A DNA stretch of 64,000 nucleotides from Geosiphon pyriformis (taxonomy: Eukaryota > Glomeromycota > Glomeromycetes > Archaeosporales > Geosiphonaceae): NCBI GenBank assembly GCA_016748015.1, contig JAAOMT010000303.1:314257-378256 (forward strand). Reading direction: 5' to 3'. Below are positions 1 through 10,800 of the stretch, in pieces. The position numbers and the translations under genes are program-made. The number at the start of each line of letters is the position of its first letter. The stretch's first letter is position 1. The notes below the pieces were generated by a model, which ran no database searches, had not been told where the DNA came from, and saw only the letters and a list, made by a program, of their open reading frames with translations.

Positions 1-28
1 ATATACTTTTTATATTTTATAAGTAATA
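1..28 (-). repeat. Tail of an A-family LTR cut by the window edge
   Basis: These 28 bases match, with transitions, the last bases of the minus-oriented A LTR at 5131-5158; the terminal AAGTAACA is mutated to AAGTAATA. B1 coding sequence resumes at once at base 29, as shown by the parallel region of B2 (around 54420 on the minus strand). A further A-family element or solo LTR is therefore inserted in B1, mostly outside the window. The candidate 4-bp target duplication is TTGG at 29-32; its partner is off-window. Confidence 0.75.
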
Positions 29-815
29 TTGGCAATAAGTGACTTAAGAAAGCCAAAATACTGCTTGACTATAAATTTTGTAAGCTAACTATCAAATGTA
101 ATAAGAAGTATATTGTGATTAAGTGCCATCATTAAACAACCTCTTTAGTATCCAAACAGAATCAAGAAAATGAGCAATTAGATAAATCAAATAATAAAGA
201 AAGTGATAAAGAAGAAAATCAAGAAGAACAAAAAAAAACTGTTAAACTTGCTTATATTATCTTCACTAGCAATGACAAGCCACTAAACAATATTAAAGCC
301 GACAAAAAAGAAATCATTGTGAATGGCAAGCTGATCTACTAACACTACTATGATATTTTCAAAAAAACCTTTGATAAAAAACCTGGCAAAAAAGCAAAAT
401 ACAGTTATTGATGACATAGTTCTTGTACTTGGTGTTGGTATAATAAACTCTTGTATTCTCTTAGTAATAAATACAAATCCTGTTTAATCTATTACAAAGA
501 TTGGGAATTCATTAGCCTAATATTAAGAAAAAAACTAAGATAAGTACAGAAGTCTTTTGAGAATAAACCACTTGAGATCTAATTACTTGCAATAAAACAA
601 AGACAATCTTCCTCTAAAGAAAGAAAAATAGACATTGAAAATCTGTTGGTTAGAAATAGTCTAGTTATCTTAAAAGAAAGTGATACTCCTAGATGAATCC
701 ATGTGATACAACAAATTATTACCATCAGAGAAACTTACTTCATTTATTTGAAATTTTATTAATCTAATTGACACAATAATGAGTTTATCAAGAAAGAAAT
801 AAAACAAATGAATTC
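29..815 (+). pseudogene. B1 polyprotein: protease-distal part and Cys-rich linker
   Basis: The stretch encodes the segment between protease and RT. It aligns by eye with B2 minus-strand sequence at about 53700-54440. An acidic, Glu/Lys/Asn-rich stretch (about 165-240) is followed by a small Cys-containing module at about 400-500. There SCTWCWYN and later KSCLIYYKDW keep part of a C-x2-C-x-C...C-x2-C pattern that is fuller in B2. Several in-frame stops and short frame slips occur. The function of the Cys-rich module is unknown; zinc binding is an inference from cysteine spacing. Confidence 0.6.
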
Positions 816-829
816 ATACAAAAAACCAA

Positions 830-1500
830 GAGTAAATAAGCTTTCCCAGTTGTAATGGTATCCAAGAAAAGTAAAATTCTACACTTCTGTATTGACTATT
901 GCCAATTAAATGTCATTACTATAAGAGACATATACCCACTTCCCAAAATTAAAGCAATGCTAGACAAATTCAATAGTGCTGTTTTCTTCTTAACTATTGA
1001 CTTAACTGCTAAATTCTGACAAGTAAAGATAGATCCAAAAAACAGAAAGAAAACTGTCTTCATTATCAAGTATGGCATCTACAAATTTACAGTTATGTTT
1101 TTTGGTTTTATTAATGCCCCTTTCATTTTTCAATGCCTAATAGACAAAGTGTTTAAATTAGTAAAAGAAACTTTGTTCTGGTTTACTTGGATAACATAAT
1201 GGTATACTCAAAAATCTGGGATGAATATCTTGAACACTTACAAAAAGTTTTTGATCTTTTTAAAAATGCTGGTTTCAAGATAAACCCAATCAAATTTTTT
1301 TTAAATGTCAATTTACCCAGTTTTTTGGTCATCTTAATACAAAAAATAAAATCTTTTCTGATCCAGCTAAAGTTGAAAAAGTCTAAAACATTAGACAATC
1401 AATAAATATTCTTAAACTATGCTCTTTTCTTGGTTTGGCTTTTTACTATTGCAAATTTATTAAAGATTTCTCTAAAATCGTCTTTTTTTTCAATTAGCTA
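830..1500 (+). pseudogene. B1 reverse transcriptase domain, inactivated
   Basis: Gypsy RT would copy element RNA into cDNA in cytoplasmic particles. Readable blocks are a F-C-I-D-Y-C-Q-L-N motif (about 885-910), PLPKI (about 930), the FGFINAPFIFQCL block (about 1095-1140), and the active-site box at 1184-1195, which reads Y-L-D-N instead of Y-L-D-D (GAT to AAT). After it comes the thumb-like CSFLGLAFYYCKFIKDFS block at about 1420-1475. Loss of the second catalytic aspartate and many stops rule out activity. Confidence 0.85.
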
Positions 1501-1539
1501 CTTAGAAAAAATGTCAATTATTACTGAGGCACTTATCAA

Positions 1540-1995
1540 CAAAAAGCTTTTAAAACACTGAAGAAAAAACTTGTTACTTAACCAATTCTCAAACAATCTG
1601 ACTTGGACTAACCTTTTATTTTGCACACTAATACATCTGGCTATAGACTTGACACTGTTCTCTTATAAAAAGATAAAGATAACAGAGAACATGTTATAGC
1701 ATATGCCAGTAGAACCCTTATACCAGCAGAAAAAAATTATTCAGTTACTGAACAAAAATACTTAGCAGTAGTTTAGACTATTAATTATTAAGATCAATAT
1801 TTTTTTGGTGTGAAATTCTTAGTGGTAACAGATCATCAAGTCTTGATTTGGCTGTACAATAAAAAAAAGCTGAAACACAAATAAATAACTTGCTAGATAC
1901 TCTATCTGGATAAATTCGACTATAACATTTAACACCACAAAAAAGCAAATTATCAAAATGCTAAAACTCTCTCCAAATTTACCATTTAGTAATAG
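1540..1995 (+). pseudogene. B1 RNase H domain, inactivated
   Basis: This follows RT directly, as usual in Ty3/gypsy pol. The blocks AFKTLKKKL (about 1550), [28 protein letters not shown] (about 1690-1775; only short pieces quoted) and FLVVTDHQVLIWLYN (about 1820-1860) match the RNase H-like fold of gypsy elements. RNase H removes RNA from the RNA-DNA hybrid during cDNA synthesis. TAA/TAG stops at former CAA, CAG and TGG codons break it repeatedly. Confidence 0.8.
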
Positions 1996-2063
1996 TACAA
2001 CCTTCTTAAATCAAACCAACTTAATTATTAATAATTTTCTTTTTAACAAATACAATAATAGAC

Positions 2064-3731
2064 TTGAATAACTACTCTGTCTTAATAAAATTTTTGGATA
2101 AAGGACAATATTCATCTGATTATACTCAACAACAAAGAGAACAATTATACAAACAATCAAATTTTTATTTAATTTGTCAGAACCAGTTATATAAAAGAAA
2201 CAGAAAAGATTCTGACCACTTCCAAAGAGTTATAAGATTTGAAAAAAGAGAAATTATGATTTACAATATGCATATTGATTTGTTAGCTAAACACTTTGAA
2301 AAAACAAAAACAATTCAGAAAACTTTAATTCACTATTATTGGCTTATCTTGAAGAAAGACATTGCTGAGTACATTAAAACCTGTAATACCTACCAAAAAA
2401 AAAGAAAACCCAATCACAAAAAAGATATCCATTTAATTTTTGTTGGTCAACTATTTGACAGAATTGATATAGATATTGTTAAATCTTTAATAGTAACTTT
2501 TAATAACAACAAATACATTATTACAGCTACTAATTATTTTACAAAGTGGATAGAAACAAGAGCTACTCCAGACTAAACAGTAGTTTTAATAGCCAATTTT
2601 ATTTATGAAAATATTATTTGCTGTTATGGCTGTCCCAAAAAATTTTAATCTAATAAAAGAAGAGCTTTTCTCAGTACACTAGTTGAAAAACTTTGTAAAA
2701 AAATGAGAATACATCATAAACTTTTCTTTTTTTACCATCTCCAAACAAATAACCTAGTAAAATATTTCAATATAACACTATATAAAACCTTAGCCAAAAC
2801 CAATAAAAAAACAAACTTATGGGACAAAGTACTGCTTTCAGCTTTGTTTGCCTATAGAACTGTGAATTATGACATAACAAGTTATGAATCTTTTTATCTA
2901 TTTTATGGATGCATGGCAATATTACTAATAGAAACTGACATTGAAACAATACCCTTTAAGGAAATCACAATAGGAAATTATAAAGACATTTTACAAAAAA
3001 GACTTGATACTATTCTTGATTTCTTGGTAGAAGCACGAATAATTGCCTTTGAAAAAATAAAATAGTTCTAAGAAAAACTTAAAAAAAGGAAAACTTATAA
3101 AACACTTTCCTTAAGTGTTGGTAACTTAGTTTTAGAATATCACTCAAACAGAGACAATATTTATGGTAATAAATTTTCTAGCTAATGGAAAGGACTTTTT
3201 TTAATCAACAAAGTTTTGAACAATAGTTCTTATATTCTACAAGATTAATCTAAAACAATTTTCAATAATTGTTCTGTTCATGATACACAACTCAAGAAAT
3301 ATCACAAATGATCTGATTGGTTGTTTATTGTAGTAATACCAACTCAAATGATTAGCAAAAATCAGATATAAATAAATACACTATTTTCAAAACAGAGGTA
3401 TCTTCAATTAACATAAACAATTATTTTATGGATCAAAACATTCAAAATATTTTTTATACTTTTTATAAGTATTGAATCAAAAACTACCCAAATGCTATTC
3501 TGACTATTGGAAAACAGATCACTATAATTGATAATAATAGAACACATACTATTATTAGACCAAAAAAAACAACCACCAGAAAAAAAAAATTGGTAGCAAA
3601 ATAAATAAATATCTGTTGGAAAATATAACAACAGCTATACTCTTATCATCCAATACAATTAAAAAAACATTTCAAGAAATCTTGTCTATAGACAAAAACT
3701 TGTTATATAGAAGACAATTAAAACTTTATAG
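2064..3731 (+). pseudogene. B1 integrase and start of the 3' module, interrupted by A1
   Basis: A 170-codon open stretch (2064-2573) holds the zinc-binding region, with HYYW and then C-N-T-Y-Q where B2 keeps C-N-V-C-Q, so one zinc-ligand cysteine is lost. It continues into the catalytic core: DRIDIDIV carries the first Asp, SNKRRAF near 2650 has Asn at the second Asp position, and a second open stretch is 2703-3062. A degraded GPY/F-like tail with YHSNRDNIYGNKFS lies near 3135-3200. After about 3400 the reading enters the family-B 3' module, which is cut at 3731 by A1 and resumes at 44005. Integrase would insert the cDNA into chromosomes; this copy could not. Confidence 0.8.
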
Positions 3732-4320
3732 TGTTACTTGTAGAATATAGAAAATATATTAGCATGTAAATTAGCCAATCAAAAGTAGCTGTAGTAAAGG
3801 TAGAATTCCAGGATTCCTCTTAGAGGAATTGCAGAATTCCAAGAATTTTAGGATTCTTGTATAAGGAATCACAGGATTCCAGAATTCCAGGATTCTTCTT
3901 AAGGGAATTGCAGAATTTCAGAAATTTCAGGATTCCTGGTGTGAAGAATCGAGGAATTGAAGAATCTCAATTATGTATATATAGTGGTAGTATTAAAAGT
4001 AAAAAAGACAGACCTCTTAGTTTAGATTTGATCTAAGCAATCTTATCATTCACAAATATTAATAAATAATTATTTACTATCTTAATCTATTTTCCACTAT
4101 TGACACTTTATGTTAATAGTAACTAATACTTAACTACACTAGAACAATAGCTCTTGATTACAGCTATTGACAGGATATTAATATTTATTGTCTTGGCTTA
4201 TTTCTTTATTTTTTTTCATTTTTATTTATTTTCTTTTGTTATTTCTTTTTGTTTTACTAATTGATTAAGGATTAAAAAACACTGAGTTACAGACATTATA
4301 GAGATTGGTAAAAAACCCAT
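3732..4320 (+). repeat. A1 5' LTR, first part
   Basis: The LTR starts TGTTACTTGTAGAATATAG, closely matching A1's other LTR at 43177. It carries the GGATTCC-rich U3 array (3803-3960), a TATA box (TATATATAG near 3977-3985) and an AATAAA-type signal near 4061. It breaks at 4320 where A3 is inserted, and continues at 14471 after the repeated target CCAT (4317-4320 and 14467-14470). Confidence 0.9.
3803..3960 (+). repeat. U3 tandem repeat array, A1 5' LTR
   Basis: About three imperfect units of roughly 45-55 bp are built from GGATTCC, GGAATTGCAG and CCAGGAATTTCAG pieces. They contain nested inverted repeats (GGATTCC against GGAATTC) and lie just upstream of the TATA box. The same array occurs in every A-family LTR here but not in C or B LTRs. 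Confidence 0.85.
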
Positions 4321-5158
4321 TGTTACAAGTGATTATTTGGGATTTCAAAGCAAATAACAAACCTGTAACTTGGTGCTCAATTGATATAATGATGTTGATT
4401 ACTAAAAGTGGTTTGTATTTGAAGGTTTTGGTTGAGTTCTTTGTATAATGGACAGAGATTCAATAGTGGTTTTCAGTAGCCTTCTGAAATCGCAATTCTG
4501 TCAATTTTTTTCTTGACTTGGTGGCCAGCAATCCTCTGGTAAGTTATCCATAACTCTTGTATATGCTCTACTCACTTGTAGAGATCTTTTATCAAGGAAT
4601 CTTTGACATCAATAATTCAGTGCTTAATTTTTTAATCAATTTAGTAACCAACAAAAGAAATAACAATAAAAAATAAAAGAAAACAAAGAAAAATAAAGAA
4701 ATAAGCCAAAACAATTTTACAAGTTAGTATCTTGTTAATAGCTGTAATTAAGAACTATTGTTCCAGTGTAGTTAAATATGAATTACTATTAACATGAAGT
4801 CTTGATAGTGAAAAGTGGATTGAGATAGTAAATAATTATTTATTGATATTTGTGATGTAGAAGGTTGCTTAGATCAAATTTAAACTAAGAGATCTGTCTT
4901 TTTTACTTCTAATGCTACTGCTATATATACATAATTGAGATTCCTTAATTTCTCAATTTTTCACACCAAAAATTCTGTAATTTCTTTTGAGAAGAATCCT
5001 GGAATTCTGGAATCCTGCAATTTTTTGTACGAGAATCCTAAAATTCTTGAAATCCTGCAATTCTTCTTAAGAGGAATTCTGGAATTCCACATTTACTATG
5101 GCCACTTCTGATTGGCTAATTTATATGCTAATATACTCCCTATATTCTATAAGTAACA
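4321..5158 (-). repeat. A3 3' LTR (left side)
   Basis: Read on the minus strand it begins TGTTACTTATAGAATATAG and ends with ATCACTTGTAACA. It holds the U3 GGATTCC-type array (about 4941-5092), a TATA-like TATATATAG near 4920 and a polyadenylation-type AATAAA. The polypurine tract AAAAAGGAGAGAATAA (minus strand, 5159-5174) lies immediately upstream. Confidence 0.92.
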
Positions 5159-5174
5159 TTATTCTCTCCTTTTT
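5159..5174 (-). other. A3 polypurine tract
   Basis: On the minus strand this is AAAAAGGAGAGAATAA, directly before the 3' LTR. It is the likely RNase H-resistant primer site for plus-strand DNA synthesis. Equivalent purine tracts precede the 3' LTRs of A1, A2 and C. Confidence 0.75.
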
Positions 5175-5178
5175 AATA

Positions 5179-5960
5179 TTAAGCTCTGTTAAGATCTCCC
5201 AAATCTCCTAACTCTAATTCTCTGTTGTTGAGTATTTCCTGAACTTCTTTTTCAAGAATTACTTGGGTTATCTTGTTCTGTAATTCTTCAAATTGGGTGT
5301 TGGTTATTTTTCTCATTTGGTTAACTGTAATAAAATCCAATTTCGGATTAAGTAAGATTTCTGGTCTGTCTTGAAATCTCATATGTAGTCTATAGATGGC
5401 TCTTGCTTGTGCAGTCAAATTGTTCTTTCTCACAAATTGTTCTAGTTGTTGCAGTATTGTTGTGTCAAATAATTGTTTTGTTTTATCTGTGTATAAGTTT
5501 TGAATATTCAAGTGTCATCCCAAGTGGAAATAACAAAAGTTTCTTGAAAATTCGTGTATCTACCATTTCCAAGTTTTTTTGGTTAACTCTTAATATATGG
5601 TGATATTTGTTGGTTCTTCCATTGCTAATTTTATTTTCAGAACTATTTTGTTGATAGTGTTTTCTGTTTTTCTTTGACTTTTGTATTTGGGTATTTTTCT
5701 GGTATCTTGGTATTAAATAGTTTGTTGATTGATAGTAATTTTTATATTCTGTTGTTGAATTAGTTGGAAAAGTTGTTGTGCTAGTGAGTGAATATTGTCA
5801 GTGATTTTTATTTTTCTGAAGTCTTTTGTCACATCTATCATGTTTTTATATACTCTTTTTATTGTTTAATTTTATGTGTTTGGTCCAATGATTATGATTG
5901 GTTTCAGATCTTGTAGAATCTCATTTGGTTGGACTAGTATTCTCTGTACTTCTAATTGTG
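5179..5960 (-). pseudogene. A3 C-terminal module after integrase, unknown function
   Basis: This unrecognised module follows integrase in the same frame and ends with the conserved RAQY just before the polypurine tract. An open 110-codon part (5179-5508) carries NIQNLYTDKTKQLFD, then an Ile/Leu/Glu-rich helical-looking segment ending in repeated E/L residues. Homologous stretches end the A1, A2 and C polyproteins (C at 29726-30496). There is no signal peptide, membrane segment or env-like feature and no chromodomain that I can recognise. Conservation in four copies across two LTR subfamilies suggests a selected role in the live element, perhaps integration targeting or particle assembly. Confidence 0.7.
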
Positions 5961-7190
5961 AAATATTACTGATAGATGGTAACACTATATGGTAATATGG
6001 TTTTAGTCGATTACCATGTGCTGCTTTGGCTAAGATTTTGTTGTCTCATTTTAATTTATAAGCTCTATTTCCAAGAATTTTTTCTATGTGAAATGGTCCA
6101 TCCCATTTGGAGTCAAATTTTCTACTTCATTGTTTTTCTGCTTTGGTATGATGTAAAAATATTTTGTCTTCAATCTTGAATTCAACTGGTTTATCTAATA
6201 ATTGGTTATTGTGTCTTTTTTTTTGTTTTTTTTGTAATTTTTGGATGTTATCAGCTGTTTTTTGCTGTTTGTTTTCTAGTGTCTCTATTAAGTCATATGT
6301 TTTTCTCAACAATGTTCTTTGAAAATTCTCTTCTGTTATTGGTTTTGTTGGATATGTCTTGACTTCTATCTCAACTGGTAATGTTGTTGTTTTACCATAT
6401 ACCAATTCAAATAGTGTTGCTTATATAGTGTCTTGCTTTATTGTCCAATAAGCAAATAATACTGATAGTATAATCAAGTCCCATTTGTCCTGGTTTTCTT
6501 GACTGATTTTGGCAATGGTTTCACACAGTGTTCTGTTGAATCTTTCAACTAACCCATTTGTTTGTGGATGGTATGGTAATGATAATGGTCTTTTTATTCC
6601 AAATCTTTGACTTAATTCTGCCAATGTTCTATTCATAAAGTGAGTTCCTTGATTTGATAATAGCTCTTTTGGACATTTATGTTGACAGATCAAATTTTAA
6701 TGAATGAATTCAGCAATAGATTTTGCATCTGCTTTTTGAATGGCTTTTGCTTCTGGCCATTTTGTGAGATAATTTATGGCTACTGCAATATATCTGTTGC
6801 CTCTGCTGGTAATTGTTAATGATCTAACTAAGTCAATTCCAATGTGATTGAATGGTTGTCTTACTTTGATTGGTCTTAATAGTTCACTGGATTTTGTTTC
6901 TCCTCTTTTCTGACAAGCATCACAATTTTAAACATATTGGATGATGTCTGGATATATTGATGGCCAATAGTATCTTTTCCTGGTTCTTTTTATTGTTGCT
7001 TCTTTATGAAAATGTCCTGCTGTTGCATCTGAATGTATGTTGAACAATATTGTCTCTTTCTCTGGTTCCATGATTACTTTGGTTGGTTGATTTGAATTCT
7101 TTCTGTTTCTCTGATAAAGTATATTTTGGTGGTTAATAAAATATTTTGATTGTTGTTTTATGTTGTTTTGTTCCTTTTAAGATAATTTCT
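5961..7190 (-). pseudogene. A3 integrase
   Basis: On the minus strand the zinc-binding segment (AGHFHKEAT, then N-C-D-A-C-Q, about 6900-7020) is followed by the catalytic core with HIGIDLV (first Asp), LLSNQGTHF (second Asp changed to Asn, codon at 6652-6654) and NGLVERFNRTLCE (catalytic Glu). The GPY/F-like tail KFDSKWDGPFHIE (about 6070-6120) follows. Open pieces are 6421-6693 and 6127-6405. Stops replace Gln or Trp codons. The lost Asp predicts inactivity. It is in frame with RNase H upstream and the 3' module downstream. Confidence 0.88.
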
Positions 7191-7750
7191 CCTTGAACAA
7201 TTGGATATTTATATAATGTTAGAATTATTGGTATTTTTGTATATTTATCTTTTGTTATATTTTTGGATTGACATGTTTTTAGATTTGTCTCATTTGTGAC
7301 AGTCTGTTAGCATTTCTGTTTTCTTTTTCTTTTTTATAATGCACTGTATAATTAAATAATGAAAGTTCTATTTTCTATCTGGCATGATGATCATTTTCAA
7401 ATTCTTGCTTCTGAATTGAAGTCAATCCTTTGTAATCAGTGTACACATCAAACTTTTGACTCAAGTATTTCTTTTACTTAATAACAGCCCAATAGATGGC
7501 TAAGTGTTTCAGTGCTAAAGTTTCATAGTTTTTTTCAGCTGGACTTAAGCTTCTACTGGGGTATGCTACTGGATGTTCTCATCCGTCCGGTCTTTTTTAA
7601 GATAATACTGCTCTTAATGCTTAACCAAATGCATCAGTTGTAATTATAAATGGCTTGCTATGATCTGAATAAATCAGTACTAGAGCTTGAATAAGCTTTC
7701 TTCTTAATGTATCAAAAACTTCTTGCTGAATTTCTGTTCATTCATATTTG
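7191..7750 (-). pseudogene. A3 RNase H domain
   Basis: Minus-strand blocks are FIITTDAFG (first Asp; canonical TDAS), HPVAYPSRSLSPAEKNY, a HLAIYWAVIK helix and FDVYTDYKGLTSIQKQEFE, then NANRLSQM close to the integrase start. These match Ty3/gypsy RNase H. Several stops sit at former Gln and Trp codons. Confidence 0.82.
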
Positions 7751-8690
7751 GTGTTCTTTGTTTAGAACTGGTATAGTGATTAAGCTATTTTGAAAAAGTC
7801 TTTGATAAAGTGGTGGTAGTATCCAGCAAATCCCAAAAATGCTCTTAATTCTGTGAGATTATTTGGTACTAGAAAGTTCTTAATAATCTCAATCTTATCT
7901 GAATCCGTTTTAATACTATTTTTGCTCACAACATGTTCCAAAAACTTGAGTTCTGTTTTTTCAAAGAAGCATTTGTTGGCATTTAGTTTCAATCCTGCTT
8001 ATCTGAGTTTTTCAAATACTTGTTGGAGATGATGCAGATGATCATCAAATATTTTTGAAAACACATTGATGTCATCCAAGTATACAACTACTGATTTTTA
8101 TAGTAGTCCAGTATAGACAATTTCTATAAGTCTCTAGAAGGTGGCTGGAGCATTTATCAAGCCAAATGGCATAATCTTGAATTTGAAATTCCTTTTTCAT
8201 GTTGTAAAAGCTGTTTTCTCCTTATCTTTTGATTTCATGGCTACTTGCCAGTAACCACTGTTTAAGTCTAAAGTTAAAAACCATTTCTTTTCTCCAAAAG
8301 CATCAAAAAGTTCTTGGATCTTTGGAGTTGGATAGCTGTCTTCTTTTGTTACTCTATTCAGTTTTTGGTAATCCACACAAAAACGGATTTTTCTATTCTT
8401 CTTATGAACTAGTACCACTGATGATAACTATAGATTCATTGATGGCTAAATTAATCCATTGTTAAGCATCCAATTGATTTCTTGATAAATGATCTCATGG
8501 CTAGCTGGTGGTACTCTGTATGCTCTCTGTTTAATTAGCATTGTATCTCCAGTCTTGATTTGATGTTGGATGATGTCAGTTCTGCCAAATTCATTTTTAC
8601 TGGTAAAAATGTTATTGAAGTTGTTGAGTAACATCTTGAGTTGCATCTGTTGAAGTGGATCTAAGTTCCCCATGTTTATTTGTTCTAATT
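7751..8690 (-). pseudogene. A3 reverse transcriptase, Y-L-D-D box intact
   Basis: On the minus strand, open pieces 8446-8673, 8197-8418 and 7780-7992 carry QHQIKTGD (connector), VHKKNRKIRFCVDYQKLN, SYPTPKIQELFDAF, FLTLDLNSGYWQV, the FGLINAPATF block, the active-site Y-L-D-D at 8071-8082, then GLKLNANKCFFEKTELKFLEH and LRAFLGFAGYYHHFIK. All are in the frame of the dUTPase upstream. Stops interrupt the domain, but this is the only gypsy RT here with both aspartates of the box. Confidence 0.9.
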
Positions 8691-8697
8691 GTTTTGG

Positions 8698-9762
8698 TTA
8701 GAGCAAATAACATTCACTTTGTCTGTAAATTGTTTGTAATGTAATGTTGACATATTCACAAAGCTGTGGAAAGTCTGAAATAGAGTTTGGTGGTTGGTTT
8801 TCTACTTCTGTGCTTAGATATCTGATGATGGTTTTTTCTGGTATTTCTACAATATTTCTTGTGTTGTTGTAGATAAGAATTTTGATGTGATTATGGTTCT
8901 TGGCTGGTATGTGAAAATTGATGAGTCCAATCTTTCCTGATCCACAAATGGTTGGTTCAGCTTCAAAAATCTGCCCTTGATTTTTCACTTTTTTATCTAT
9001 AGTGTAGATGTATTGGTCATATAATGAAATGGAAATTGATTGACAGATTGAGATAATTTCTTCTTTGTCAACAATTTTTTCTTCTGCCATATTAACTGGT
9101 ACGTCTATTCTACTTGTTGATCTGAATTTTTGTATCCCTCTTGCTGTTATTCCTAGTACTTCTCTATTTCCTACTAACACTAACTGAGCTACTTTCACCA
9201 GAGATAGGAATATTGCCTGTGCTATCTTTTCATTTAGCTCTATAATATAGGCCTTTTCCGAATTATTTTGTAGTATTACAATAATATTTTCTATGTATCC
9301 TGTGTCAATTATTCCTTCTTTAATGTTGATTCTCTTTTTTGCTAAACTACTCCAAGATGCTAGTTGAACCATAGTGGTTGTTAGAATTTCCAGTACTATT
9401 TTGAGATCAATACATGTGTGTGAATGTGGTTTGAGTTTAATGGCATCTTTTTCTGGATATCTTAGATCAAATCCTGCATTAGTATTTTGTATGTGTTTGG
9501 GCATGATATTTTCATTATTATTGCTGAACCATTTTAGTTTTTGCTCCTTAGTGAGGTCAGGGAGCATGATATATTGTTTGGAGTTTGAATCAGAGTTTGA
9601 ATCTGAGTTAGAATCATTATTGTTATGGCCATATTGAACAGAACTGGAACCATTGTTTTCATCATTATTGTTGTCGGAGTTTGAATTGAGATTGAAATTT
9701 GATTCTGACTCCAATATACAGCTGCTGATTGGTTCTTCCTCCTCTGGGATTGTGTAGATCAT
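8698..9762 (-). CDS. A3 dUTPase-containing segment of the polyprotein (longest ORF in the window)
   Basis: A 354-codon open stretch. Residues about 20-65 are an Asn/Ser/Asp-rich linker. Residues about 95-220 form a trimeric-type dUTPase: motif 1 AGFDLRYP (96-103), motif 2 WSSLAKK (137-143, canonical Arg read as Trp), motif 3 GIIDTGY (150-156) with the Asp and Tyr that place the catalytic water and uracil, motif 4 NEKIAQAIF (177-185), motif 5 ARGIQKFRSTS (207-217; the Gly-rich P-loop-like motif is degraded). dUTPase hydrolyses dUTP to dUMP and pyrophosphate, limiting uracil in cDNA. The last 130 residues are the linker to RT. The first Met is internal to the polyprotein frame, so it is not a true start. 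Motif 5 loss suggests reduced or no activity. Confidence 0.88.
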   Translation of the reverse strand: MIYTIPEEEEPISSCILESESNFNLNSNSDNNNDENNGSSSVQYGHNNNDSNSDSNSDSNSKQYIMLPDLTKEQKLKWFSNNNENIMPKHIQNTNAGFDLRYPEKDAIKLKPHSHTCIDLKIVLEILTTTMVQLASWSSLAKKRINIKEGIIDTGYIENIIVILQNNSEKAYIIELNEKIAQAIFLSLVKVAQLVLVGNREVLGITARGIQKFRSTSRIDVPVNMAEEKIVDKEEIISICQSISISLYDQYIYTIDKKVKNQGQIFEAEPTICGSGKIGLINFHIPAKNHNHIKILIYNNTRNIVEIPEKTIIRYLSTEVENQPPNSISDFPQLCEYVNITLQTIYRQSECYLL

Positions 9763-10800
9763 GTGGATTGGTGGATTGTAAATAAGATCACACTTATTAC
9801 AATATTAAAAGTTACATGGAATCAAACAGTAGTCACAAAATTGAGTGTTGATTTCTTCCAAGTGTTGCTTCTGCTCTTCTCTTGTAGTGCTAAGTTCTGA
9901 TAGTGTTCATGAAACTCTTCTGGGCCTGTCTCTATGTTAAAAAAAACGTCTGGGTTTGGGATGAAGACAATATTGACTGGTTCTAGTGGATTGTTCTTAA
10001 TCTCTAAGATTTTGTTAGATGTGGTTCCTTCAATTTTGGTATTGGCCATATATTAGATCTCATCCTCATCATGTGAATACCCATCCAAGCGATTGATTGC
10101 TCAGTACCAGACTGCAGTAATAGGCATTCCATGACTCACCCAGTCACTGATGAGAATTGTGTATTGGCACAAAGCATTGCATGTTTTTCTTTGCCCAGGA
10201 ATGTCATTCCACATTCCTTCATTGAGCAACTGTTTACCACAAGTAAGACATAGTTCATTGCCTCACTTTTCTTGATGTTTTGGGTACTTGTATTGTTCTC
10301 TATGGTATGGCTTACAGTAATAATATGTGCATGTTCAGTAGTCTTTATCTGGTGCTATTTAAGCTCCCATGGAAGAAAGTTTCTTCCCACAGTCTTTGTA
10401 TTTGAGAGGTATGTATGGCAGTTGTGGCAATGGCTTGTGGACTAAATATGAATTTGTCCAGCCACTGTTTATTTCTTTGGTGTCTGTGGCTTCTTCGGGT
10501 ATGTTTTCTTCTTCTCTCTCTTTTTCCTTTCCCTTGTTATCCTCTTCTCACTCTTAAGTTGACAGTTTGTCTAAGTCATTGTTAGTTTCCCAAGTTTGGT
10601 CTGTGTTTCAGGTAAGTTCTTCTTTTTGTTTTTCTTTTCTGTTGTTATTCTAAAAGAGTATTGGCAATAATTTGTTGTGGTTCTTGTCAGCTCATAACAC
10701 TTGATAGGCTTCCTAGGTAGGTTTTTTTTTTCTTTTTTGAAGTCAATGAGTGGCCACATTGCAGTACTGAATCTGAAATGGCCACACATCACTGGTATTT
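9763..10800 (-). pseudogene. A3 Cys-rich (zinc-like) module between protease and dUTPase
   Basis: Minus-strand reading shows two parts. A proximal part near 10150-10370 has paired cysteines (C-x2-C-G in the ACGEQLL-like block, and cysteines around RGGTCN...CQYTILISDW in the family). A distal part near 9790-9900 corresponds to the CDHCLIP...YCNKCDLIYNPP pattern of A2, with two C-x2-C pairs. Open pieces are 9822-10049 (TSNKILEIKNNPLEPVN) and 10571-10804. No family name comes to mind. The cysteine spacing suggests one or two structural zinc sites. Position between protease and dUTPase is the same in A1, A2 and C. Confidence 0.65.

Noticed and set aside
3404-3631. Minus-strand 75-codon ORF
   Set aside because: Antisense to the B1 3' module; no conserved counterpart in B2.
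9374-9637. 87-codon plus-strand ORF rich in Ser/Leu
   Set aside because: Antisense to the dUTPase segment of A3, with equivalents opposite every dUTPase copy (18488-18715, 26039-26242, 33989-34252).
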